Source of the DNA: Candidatus Poribacteria bacterium
Lineage (GTDB): Bacteria; Poribacteria; WGA-4E; JAJDTR01
Length of the DNA: 64,000 nucleotides
NCBI GenBank assembly: GCA_022827055.1
Contig: JAJDTR010000153.1
Span: 1-64,000, forward strand
Reading direction: 5' to 3'
Shown one piece after another: positions 44,577 to 52,233 of the stretch. The notes under the pieces were generated by a model, which was given only the letters and a program-made list of their open reading frames with translations, was not told the DNA's origin and searched no databases. Position 1 is the first letter of the stretch; every line of letters starts with the position of its first letter. Both the position numbers and the translations under genes were made by a program.

Positions 44577-45554
44577 TCAAGCGGCAATCTGACGAATATC
44601 GTCGACTGTGCTCAGAATCTCTTCATAACTGTCGCAAGTCACCAGCTTGGAACGATAATCCTTGATATGGGGGATTCCCTTGAAGTAGTTGCTATAGTGC
44701 CGCCGCATTTCTGCAATTCCAACTCGCAACCCCTTCCACTCCGTGGAGAAATCGAGATGCTTCTTGAAAACTTGAATCCTCTCTTCAAGCGAGGGACAGG
44801 GCAGCAACTCTCCCGTTGCAAAATAGTGTTTAATCTCCCGAAAGATCCATGGATAACCAATTGCGGCGCGTCCAATCATGATGCCGTCGACGCCGTATTT
44901 CTGGCGCATCAACTGCGCTTTTTGAGGGCTATCTACATCTCCATTTCCAAAAACGGGGATGTGAACGCGCGGGTTGCTCTTGATTTCGCCTATTAGCGTC
45001 CAGTCTGCCTCGCCTTTGTACATCTGTTGGCGCGTACGACCATGAATGGTAATTGCTTGGATTCCGACATCCTGCAGCCTCTCGGAGACATCTCCAATGT
45101 ACTTGGTCTTTTCGTCCCAACCGAGTCTAGTTTTCACCGTAACCGGTAAAGAGGTCGATTTGACAATCTCTGCCGTCATCTTGACCATTTTCGGAACGTC
45201 CAGCAATATTCCGGCACCAGCCCCCCGGCATGCCACCTTCTTTACCGGACAACCGTAATTGATGTCGATGATGTCGGGATCGGCTCGTTCTGTTATCTCG
45301 ACCGCCTCTTTCATTGAGTCGATGTTATTTCCAAAAATCTGAATTCCGATCGGCCGTTCATATTCAAAAATATCTAGTTTGACTACGCTCTTGGCTGCAT
45401 GTCGGATAAGCCCTTCGGACGAGATAAACTCGGTGTACATTAAATCCGCGCCATTCTCTTTGCACACAGCTCGGAACGGTGGATCACTCACATCCTCCAT
45501 TGGAGCAAGCAGCAACGGGAAATCTGTGATCGTAATGTTACCAATACGTACCAT
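44577..45554 (-). CDS. dus: tRNA-dihydrouridine synthase (DusB-like)
   Basis: 325 residues. A flavin TIM barrel: LAPMEDVSDPPFRAVCKENG, MYTEFISSEGL, IDINYGCPVKKVACRGAGAG (catalytic Cys in the YGCP segment), VTVKTRLGWDE, IHGRTRQQMYKGEADW, FGNGDVDSPQKA and GIMIGRAAIGYPWIF. The enzyme reduces specific uridines of tRNA with FMN and NADPH. It follows the Rad50-like gene after 133 bp on the minus strand. Confidence 0.95.
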   Translation of the reverse strand: MVRIGNITITDFPLLLAPMEDVSDPPFRAVCKENGADLMYTEFISSEGLIRHAAKSVVKLDIFEYERPIGIQIFGNNIDSMKEAVEITERADPDIIDINYGCPVKKVACRGAGAGILLDVPKMVKMTAEIVKSTSLPVTVKTRLGWDEKTKYIGDVSERLQDVGIQAITIHGRTRQQMYKGEADWTLIGEIKSNPRVHIPVFGNGDVDSPQKAQLMRQKYGVDGIMIGRAAIGYPWIFREIKHYFATGELLPCPSLEERIQVFKKHLDFSTEWKGLRVGIAEMRRHYSNYFKGIPHIKDYRSKLVTCDSYEEILSTVDDIRQIAA

Positions 45555-45687
45555 AACCTAGAATTCGCTTTCAAACAGTTGTAGGTAACGCCGTCCATAC
45601 CAAAGATGAAAATGCTCCCAGACAAACGCAATCCCACAATTTGTACGACTAAATCGCGTTCTAAGCTACGCTGCCATTTGGAGCTAG

Positions 45688-47589
45688 TTATCTGAGGATG
45701 TCGCCGTTCAACTTCTCCGTTTCAATCAAGTGTGCACCGTCTAGCCCCTTGCGAACATCCGAATCGTTACTGGTGACAATCACCTGATACTCCTCGGAAA
45801 GCTTACGGATGAACTCAATCATCAACCGTTTTCGGCTATCATCCAGATGCAGCGTCGGATCGTCAAAAACAAAAAAGCCCGGATTTCCCAACGTCCTTGA
45901 AAGCGCTATCTTTAGAGAAATATACAGGATTATTTTTTCGCTGCCGCTGAGAAGCATCAAACTCCGGTCGTTGCCGTCGATCCGCAAAGATGGTAGCAGG
46001 TGTTGGCTCTTCAAATCGATTTGCCCTAATTCAAAAAGATTCATCCGTTTAAGCCAGCGCTGCAGTTCTCTCTCGGCCGGCTGAAGAAGTTGGTGTTGAA
46101 TAGCCTGAATAGTACGCTCAATTGCATCGCATGTCAGTTCGAGGTTTAGTCGAGTCCGCACCGCGTTCTTCACGGCAGCCTCAGAACACTCGAGTTCCTC
46201 AAGTTTGTTCGTGATGATGGCTTCCTCCCTGTTGAGCGTCACCAGCCGCTTTCGAAGTCCATCAATCTTGTTTTTTATCTGGCGTCTACGTTCAACCACC
46301 CCTGCGTAACCGGGCGAGGTCGTTTCGGATGTATGACTCTCGGGCGCATCGTCAGTCTGCAGACTCCGATACTTGGCACTTATTGCGTTAAATTCGGCCT
46401 GAACTTCCCCATGTTGGCTCTCGATGCGCGCTAGAGCTTGAACTTTACTTTGCAATACCTGATGCCGTTGGTTCAGTTTTCGTAAAGTCGACAAGTCTAC
46501 CGAGTTTATGTCAAGCTCTTTCTGTTTTGCCGCCAAACACTCTTCAGATTTGTCCTTTTCGCCCTGTTTCTCCTCATGAATTCTCCTGAGGACCATCTGG
46601 TGCACCGGCTGATGGCACGTTGGACAATGTCCTTGATTGCTCCCAAGCAGCTGACTCAATGTCTGGCAGGTCTCGGCTAAAAGTTTAGTTTGATTCCGAA
46701 GGCTACCAATCTCCTGAATCAGCTTCTCGCGCTGCGCTTCAATTTTCTGGGTGTCATTTATCGCCGTTTCTACTTTATCAATCGTCTGTCGAACGTGCGC
46801 GATATCGTTGAAGCCGCCGAGAGTTGAAGCGCGCTCTCCTGCGAGCGCATTCATCTGCGTTTCCAGACGTGATCGCTCCTCCGCCAGTTCAAAGATAAGT
46901 GCCTCATTACCGCTTGCCGTGTTGTAACTAGACAGAAGTTCGAGTTCTTTTTCCAACCCAACCACTTGGTCTTGGATGCGCTTTATTTCCTCTCGGTGAG
47001 TCTTGACCGTCGCAAGTTGTAGTCTACGTTGATGTTCCTGAAGCCTTGTTTCCTCACGTTTTGCGATGCGCCTTACTTCAAGAAAGCGTTCCCGAACTTC
47101 TATGAGCCGGTCAATACCGAGAAGCACATATAAGATCTCGCGCCGATGCGACGGCTGTCGACCAAGGAATTCAAAAATCTCGCCCTCCCGCAAAAAAGTC
47201 GAAGCTGCCAAGTGGTCATACGTTAAATCAAACAGCCTCCGCAGATCCCCGTCCGCCGCCCGTTTTCCACTAAAGATTTTCCGCCAGGAATCTCCCTCTC
47301 TGCATCGGAGTTCAACATCACCCTGAGTAGACCGGAACAACTGATAATCCTTCCCCTGTTCATGAAATCCAACTCCCGCCGTTCCGCTGCCCGTTCCCGC
47401 CTGTGTTAGTGCCCCCGTCGCCACCCGTGGAACAATCGGCTTTCCCGCCAATACAAAAAAGATCGCGTTAACCAGTGTACTTTTGCCACTGAAATTTGGT
47501 CCGAAAATAAGGTTCGTCCCTTCTCTAAGCTCAAAGTTTCTCCGATTAAAGCAGCCAAAGGATTTGAGAAGGATTTTTTCTAACCGCAT
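45688..47589 (-). CDS. Rad50/SbcC-like ATPase with zinc hook
   Basis: 633 residues, short for SbcC (about 1000) and Rad50 (about 850-1300). Walker A GPNFSGKSTLV (30-40), then two coiled-coil arms flanking a zinc hook CPTC (322-325), then the ABC signature MLLSGSEKIILYISL and Walker B FFVFDDPTLHLDD. Proteins of this type tether DNA ends and act with an Mre11/SbcD nuclease, which is not adjacent here. Instead a 66-residue EF-hand-like protein ends two bases before it. The short arms suggest a compact SMC-like tool, possibly of a defence or repair type. Confidence 0.85.
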   Translation of the reverse strand: MRLEKILLKSFGCFNRRNFELREGTNLIFGPNFSGKSTLVNAIFFVLAGKPIVPRVATGALTQAGTGSGTAGVGFHEQGKDYQLFRSTQGDVELRCREGDSWRKIFSGKRAADGDLRRLFDLTYDHLAASTFLREGEIFEFLGRQPSHRREILYVLLGIDRLIEVRERFLEVRRIAKREETRLQEHQRRLQLATVKTHREEIKRIQDQVVGLEKELELLSSYNTASGNEALIFELAEERSRLETQMNALAGERASTLGGFNDIAHVRQTIDKVETAINDTQKIEAQREKLIQEIGSLRNQTKLLAETCQTLSQLLGSNQGHCPTCHQPVHQMVLRRIHEEKQGEKDKSEECLAAKQKELDINSVDLSTLRKLNQRHQVLQSKVQALARIESQHGEVQAEFNAISAKYRSLQTDDAPESHTSETTSPGYAGVVERRRQIKNKIDGLRKRLVTLNREEAIITNKLEELECSEAAVKNAVRTRLNLELTCDAIERTIQAIQHQLLQPAERELQRWLKRMNLFELGQIDLKSQHLLPSLRIDGNDRSLMLLSGSEKIILYISLKIALSRTLGNPGFFVFDDPTLHLDDSRKRLMIEFIRKLSEEYQVIVTSNDSDVRKGLDGAHLIETEKLNGDILR

Positions 47590-47591
47590 AC

Positions 47592-47792
47592 TTACTGGCG
47601 TTGGCTAATCGTGTCCAAGAGCTGATGAGCTGTCACCCCATCTCCGTCCCGGTCAATGGCAAGGCTAAATGCGTGGAGAATGGCATTGATATCCGCTCGC
47701 TCGAGGGAAACATACTTGTCTGTCGATTTAGAAAGTTCCTCAACCTCGCGTCGAAAGATTTCAACGAGCTCGGTCTCGACCGTGGAAGGCAT
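47592..47792 (-). CDS. Small EF-hand-like protein coupled to the Rad50-like ATPase
   Basis: 66 residues. A helix (VETELVEIFRREVEELSKS) is followed by ADINAILHAFSLAID and a loop DRDGDGVTAHQL that fits the EF-hand pattern Dx[D]x[D]G, except that position 12 is Leu instead of Glu. AAGGA lies before the ATG. The stop is two bases before the Rad50-like start, and no separate ribosome site is seen for that gene, so translation is probably coupled. A regulatory or structural subunit of the ATPase is possible. Confidence 0.65.
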   Translation of the reverse strand: MPSTVETELVEIFRREVEELSKSTDKYVSLERADINAILHAFSLAIDRDGDGVTAHQLLDTISQRQ

Positions 47793-47941
47793 GTGATTCC
47801 TTACCTTTCAACCAGTTTCTGCAAATACCCGTGCGAGCCGAATTTTTTAAAAACCAATATTCGTTGACACACTGTGCTAGCCTCGGTTTACTAATTGCTC
47901 CGGTATTTATCCAGTCTCGCGGTGCGGTTGGATAGGGATTT

Positions 47942-47980
47942 CTATCGCACTCACTATCCGTTCGCTTGATCGTACCTACC
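47942..47980 (+). repeat. Best-preserved copy of the interspersed repeat
   Basis: CTATCGCACTCACTATCCG followed by TTCGCTTGATCGTACCTACC, 39 bp. The preceding bases GGTTGGATAGGGATTT contain an inverted GGATAG, so short stems can form. It lies in the 228-bp divergent-looking spacer between the EF-hand-like gene and the cytochrome-porin gene. Confidence 0.65.
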
Positions 47981-48020
47981 GGAAAATGTGAATCTACAAA
48001 CGGAGTTGACTACAAACCAC

Positions 48021-49190
48021 TCAAAACCAGAAGTGGGACATTAGAATGACCTGATCGACCCCCAACAGCTGACGGTCTTTTGTGTCTGGTGCCCGATCTT
48101 CGTTTGCAATATTGCCCCAATAATACAACTCAAGTGTAGCATTGTCCGCGACGGTATATCGTGCGCTTGCGGAAAGCCGCTTCTGCTCGTCCCCATCCCG
48201 ATCTCTATCTGGATCGAATACTTCGTACCGTCCCGATAGAATCAACTTGGGAGTCAGCCGATATCTGGCGCCGGTATAATAACCTAGCGACGAAACACCT
48301 AAATCGCCCAGAACGCTCTCATCATCGGCAAGGCTGTTTCCGATATTTACCTCGGCTTCGATCGACAACCCGTTATGTACAGCCGTCAAGAACGCACCTG
48401 CCACCATATTTCGTTCGTCTCTCGGTTTGTCGATGAGATAAGAGACCCCACCCCGTACCGGTCCAATTGAACTACCTATCGTTGAGGTCCAAGCCTTATG
48501 TTGATTTAAATCCGATCGAGTTGCGCGACCGCCGTTGAATATTGCCGCATTGTAAAACACTTTGCCCGCAGAACCACCGACCTCAACGCCAACATCGCGT
48601 TTGTTCGATCCGATATCGTATCCTTGGCGCACGAGGATATTATGGTCCTTCTGCTTAATCCCGAACGGGATGCGGAATTGACCTACCTTGACATACAAGT
48701 GTCCGGGAACAGCATCGATTGTCGCAAACATATTGAGCGTCGATCCCATGTTGTTGGACAGGGTCATTCTAACCTTCTCGGATGCTTGGGCGTTCAGTGT
48801 CAATTCGCCCTGCATCATGTAGAAACTGTCGATGGCTGAATGGCAGGAACTGCAATTAGCCCGCGCACGATCTGAATGATCTACATCATTCGTCTTGATA
48901 TATGCGGTGCGAATGTCTATTGCGGTCGTGAGTCTTTTGGCAACGGTCTCGACTTCCGCCATGATCGCTTCCGCATCGAAGTCTTCAGGAAACTCAAAAT
49001 AGTTGTCCTCAAACACCTGACCGACTTCGTTGCGCGGCCCGCCGCCTGCCGGATCAATATGGCAGAAGATGCAGTCCTTGTCCTCCTGTGCGGCAAACTC
49101 GGGTCTAGCATCCGAATCTGTGATTACGAACGTGGTCAATAACAACGTGCTTAGCAAACACAGCCAGTAAAATCGTATATTAGATTTCAA
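48021..49190 (-). CDS. Two-haem cytochrome fused to an outer-membrane porin-like barrel
   Basis: 389 residues. A signal peptide (YWLCLLSTLLLTTFVITDSDA) is followed by two c-type haem sites, CIFCH (40-44) and CSSCH (113-117). The rest, from about 120 to the C-terminal phenylalanine (MSHFWF), is made of alternating amphipathic strands (YVKVGQFRIPFGIKQKDHN, ASARYTVADNATLELYYWG), as in small OprO/P- or OprB-like barrels. The product could carry electrons through the outer membrane as a single polypeptide, or be a porin with a redox-sensing plug. No partner cytochromes are nearby. Confidence 0.75.
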   Translation of the reverse strand: MKSNIRFYWLCLLSTLLLTTFVITDSDARPEFAAQEDKDCIFCHIDPAGGGPRNEVGQVFEDNYFEFPEDFDAEAIMAEVETVAKRLTTAIDIRTAYIKTNDVDHSDRARANCSSCHSAIDSFYMMQGELTLNAQASEKVRMTLSNNMGSTLNMFATIDAVPGHLYVKVGQFRIPFGIKQKDHNILVRQGYDIGSNKRDVGVEVGGSAGKVFYNAAIFNGGRATRSDLNQHKAWTSTIGSSIGPVRGGVSYLIDKPRDERNMVAGAFLTAVHNGLSIEAEVNIGNSLADDESVLGDLGVSSLGYYTGARYRLTPKLILSGRYEVFDPDRDRDGDEQKRLSASARYTVADNATLELYYWGNIANEDRAPDTKDRQLLGVDQVILMSHFWF

Positions 49191-49536
49191 TTGATTACAC
49201 CGCTTTCAAATGTCAAACTTCAGTGGGATGAGGGAAGACTCGCGCTGGATTCATCTAACGGTTTAAGTACGACTCATATCCCATTATACCATCAGGTGTT
49301 TAAAGGATTCAAGAAGTATCATGAACATTAGACACACTGCCGATTAGGCCGGTCGATCCGTCGTAAATTACGTTGACGACCATAATCCTTCGTCATTCGC
49401 TCGGTCTATTCGCTCGCGAGATTCCACCCTAAGCAGGCCGTGAAGCCCTTGTAACCGCGATCTCATTTATACACTTGATTCAGTCGTCTGACCGCCATAC
49501 GCGCGATTCAATCGATTACCTAATGCCTTTCCGCGT
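49191..49536. other. Intergenic stretch left of the terminase genes
   Basis: This is the 346-bp spacer between the cytochrome-porin start and the end of the terminase gene. It contains no open frame with a ribosome site. I looked for an attachment-site repeat matching the other side of the terminase pair and found none. Confidence 0.4.
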
Positions 49537-51243
49537 TTACAATCTCACGGCGGTGTTTCGGCCGTGCTTGGCGAACGCGCGCATATTTAGCCGCTGCTGG
49601 GCTGTGGTCATGATGCGAGAGCGGCAGGCGCCTTGGACGGCGTCGGGGGCGTCGTTGTGGTCGGCCGATGGGAATTGCCTGAACTGCGTCCAGAGTTCGG
49701 GGGGCAAGTCCCGCTCGTTGAAGGCGAGCCATCCGTTGGCGATGGCTGGCTCAAGGGTTTCGATTCGGTCTTCTTTGTTTTGGTGTTGCTCGTGGTACAC
49801 AATTGCTCGCTGAAACCGATGACGTTCTTTCATCACGCGGAACGCACGGTCGGTTGCCATCTTTATGGTACCATCTTTGTCGGGGCGCTGCTCGCACACA
49901 AAGTTGGATTTCGGATTCGACGGCGCCAATATGGCTTCGGCGCGCTGGGAGAGGAGGATGGCATTCTCCATCTGTTGGGTTAGTGAGACGCGCTCCAACC
50001 ACGCCAGTAGTATGTAGCCGTTCACGCCGGAGAGGGAGTCGGGGTTCATGGAACTGCCGCCGGGCAGCGGCTCCCAAACGACGACAACAGCACACGCATA
50101 ACTATTGGCAAGCGCATCGCGTCCGCCCATGGTGTCGAGGTAGGTCGTGAATCCGCCCAGGTCGTGCCAGGGCACGACACGCCCGTCGCTGCGGCGGAAG
50201 CCTTCGTCCGTCACGGCGAAGGTGACGGCGTGATCCATCTTGAACAACGCCATCCTCGGGTCGCGGGCATCGTTCTGAAGTTCGCGCATCACGCAATGGT
50301 AGCCACGCTCGACGATTTCTTTGCGGACGAGGAGGTAGGGGAGTTTTTCTTCCCAGAGCATCTGCACGTTTGCGTTCATTTCGGATTTCCGGGATTGGAA
50401 GTAGGCGTCGGCACGTGCTTCGCGTTCGTCGTCGTCAAGGGTTGTGTCGCTGTACGCACGTTCCCACTCTTTCCACAGGCGCTCGGCAGTTGGGTGGTAG
50501 ATGTCTTTGGGATAACTGACGGCTTGGTAGCGCAGCGTTCGCCAACCGGGCAGAGAGCGGAGGTGTTCGGAGAGGGATTCGGGGTGTTTTACGGTATCGA
50601 CTATCATGGTGTTGGAGTGCTCACTTCCCAAATCACCGGCGTACATGAAATCGGTCATGAACCACTCTCTGTCTTCCTCTCGCAGATTGGGATTTAGGCA
50701 GCGTTTCGGGTCTTCGATGTCGTCGCAGAGCTTGAGTGTGGGCCGGACATCACCGAGAAGTGCGCCGCGAGGTGAGGAGCCACGTCCGAGCGGTCTCAGT
50801 CCGATGCCGTTTCGGGTGTCGGTTTCGGTTTTTGTCCACGGGGAACCGACGAGGTCGCCGAAATCTCGGCGGATAAGTGGATTCTGTTCAATCACCTGGC
50901 GGATTTCGGTTATGCGTTGGCGCGCCATGCGTTCGTTGCGACCGACAATGAGGATGAATTCTTCAGGCTGCACCCCCATTGCGAGATCGAAGTGCTTGTA
51001 GCAGATTCGCCATAGGGGGATTAGGCGGTTGACGAGGGTTGTCTTGCCGGTGCCGCGCGGCGCTTGGACGTTTATCTGTTTACCGTACTCGCCGGGTTTA
51101 ATGGCACTCAGGATTTGGATGTGAAAATCTCTGAGTTCAAGCATGCGGTAGCTGGTCCCTCTTATGTAGTAATCGACAAAGAGGTTTGGATGGACGTAGC
51201 CAGCGTGGGCGTTATATGTCCTAGCCAGGTCAAGTCGATTCAT
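49537..51243 (-). CDS. Phage terminase large subunit
   Basis: 568 residues from ATG 51243, which has AAGG eight bases upstream; the frame is open to 51330 but would overlap the small-subunit gene by 100 bases. ATPase: Walker A APRGTGKTTLVN, Walker B LKLCDDIEDP. A RNase H-like nuclease half follows (FTTYLDTMGGRDALANSYAC, ending HNDAPDAVQGACRS with the last catalytic Asp). The motor cuts phage DNA and pumps it into capsids. GC in two lines counted is 65 % and 58 %, against 47 % in a nearby housekeeping line. No portal, capsid or tail gene accompanies it, so this is a phage remnant or a domesticated piece. Confidence 0.85.
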   Translation of the reverse strand: MNRLDLARTYNAHAGYVHPNLFVDYYIRGTSYRMLELRDFHIQILSAIKPGEYGKQINVQAPRGTGKTTLVNRLIPLWRICYKHFDLAMGVQPEEFILIVGRNERMARQRITEIRQVIEQNPLIRRDFGDLVGSPWTKTETDTRNGIGLRPLGRGSSPRGALLGDVRPTLKLCDDIEDPKRCLNPNLREEDREWFMTDFMYAGDLGSEHSNTMIVDTVKHPESLSEHLRSLPGWRTLRYQAVSYPKDIYHPTAERLWKEWERAYSDTTLDDDEREARADAYFQSRKSEMNANVQMLWEEKLPYLLVRKEIVERGYHCVMRELQNDARDPRMALFKMDHAVTFAVTDEGFRRSDGRVVPWHDLGGFTTYLDTMGGRDALANSYACAVVVVWEPLPGGSSMNPDSLSGVNGYILLAWLERVSLTQQMENAILLSQRAEAILAPSNPKSNFVCEQRPDKDGTIKMATDRAFRVMKERHRFQRAIVYHEQHQNKEDRIETLEPAIANGWLAFNERDLPPELWTQFRQFPSADHNDAPDAVQGACRSRIMTTAQQRLNMRAFAKHGRNTAVRL

Positions 51244-51781
51244 CGAGATTGCCTTCGAGATAAATTCGCGCAAGCCGCTCTGCGTCATCGTCTGGAACTG
51301 TTGGATTAGGTACTTGCTTGGTTGGATCATTGGGAATTCCGTTAATGAGTGCGTCCGAGATTACGTCAAGGACGACGTTCTTGATTGGAACGAGGGAGCG
51401 CGCGGCAGCAAGGAAATCGTTCGCAGTTTCGATCTGGATGTTCGGCGCGCTCTCTCGCAGTTTTATGGCTAACGTAGAAAGCGTGGCGGAAGCGGGCCGC
51501 AGCGCGGTTTGAACGAGTTTTTGGCAGTGTGCGAAATACTGCGATTTTATGCGATTATGTTCTTCGCGCCACTCCTGTGTGAATACGTTTGAGCGTGGAT
51601 TGGAGGTCCGAAGTGCGTCCGCGATTTTTTTTCGAGGGACATTTTTCCATTCGGGATGGGTTTCCATGAGCCAGTCTATCAGGGAGGTGGTGGTTGCACC
51701 TTGAAATACGCGACGCCAAAGTGTTTCGCGATGTTCTTCATGACTCAGTGAAATTTCGAGTTGATTGCTTTCTGATGACAT
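51230..51781 (-). CDS. Probable phage terminase small subunit
   Basis: 183 residues from ATG 51781 (AAAGG nine bases upstream); a longer frame to 51853 would begin inside the terminator. The N-terminal half has a helix-turn-helix-like part (TTTSLIDWLMETHPEWKN, VPRKKIADALRTSNPRSN) and the middle is helical. No family signature is decisive. The call rests on length, HTH, and a 14-base overlap with the large-subunit gene downstream, as in phage terS-terL pairs. It would recognise the phage packaging site. Confidence 0.55.
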   Translation of the reverse strand: MSSESNQLEISLSHEEHRETLWRRVFQGATTTSLIDWLMETHPEWKNVPRKKIADALRTSNPRSNVFTQEWREEHNRIKSQYFAHCQKLVQTALRPASATLSTLAIKLRESAPNIQIETANDFLAAARSLVPIKNVVLDVISDALINGIPNDPTKQVPNPTVPDDDAERLARIYLEGNLDEST

Positions 51782-51853
51782 AGTTAAGACCTTTCGTTGA
51801 TGTATCGGGGCACAATGCCCTCCCACAACTGTTGATTGGTGATTAGATGGCAT

Positions 51854-51912
51854 AAAAAAAGCCCGCCGATGGCTGTCTGTTGATTGACATCAAAGACTGC
51901 CACCAATGGGCT
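51854..51912 (-). terminator. Strong Rho-independent terminator downstream of dnaE2
   Basis: On the minus strand, AGCCCATTGGTGGC pairs with GCCATCGGCGGGCT (one mismatch, a few wobbles), enclosing a second stem TTGAT-GTCA-ATCAA, and is followed by seven T. It lies about 320 bp beyond the dnaE2 stop and just ahead of the terminase genes, so it isolates the two blocks. Confidence 0.85.
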
Positions 51913-52117
51913 GTTTGTCGTTGCGAGATTTAGTTTAGGGCGGTTCACCGCAGTTCATTTACGGTGGAACGCGCATGTTCCTATAAAATCGGGGAGCGGA
52001 TCAATACCGCGGGTTTCAATCGGGGGGAATTATAGCATGTTAGGGGAGATTTGTCAATCGGCAGAAATTTTCTTAAACATTGGGAAAAGGGTAAAGCAGT
52101 GGAATGCCACCGCGCTG

Positions 52118-52225
52118 GGATCTCTATCGGGATTTGCTATCGCGTGAAGATCTCTATCGCCTTCGCTATCCGCTCAGTTGATCCTATTCGGTCACTTAAT
52201 CTATCCGCTCGCTTAATCTCATCCT
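52118..52225 (+). repeat. Tandem cluster of interspersed-repeat units
   Basis: Several partial units in a row: GGATCTCTATCGGGATTTGC, then GATCTCTATCGCCTTCGC, TATCCGCTCAGTTGATCC, and CTATCCGCTCGCTTAATCTC. This is the densest cluster of the repeat in the window. It ends just before the dnaE2 stop codon. Confidence 0.6.
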
Positions 52226-52233
52226 ACTCTGAT

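Noticed and set aside
49633-50697. Plus-strand open frames of 115-177 codons in the terminase region
   Set aside because: High GC content lengthens chance frames; the terminase motifs are on the minus strand.
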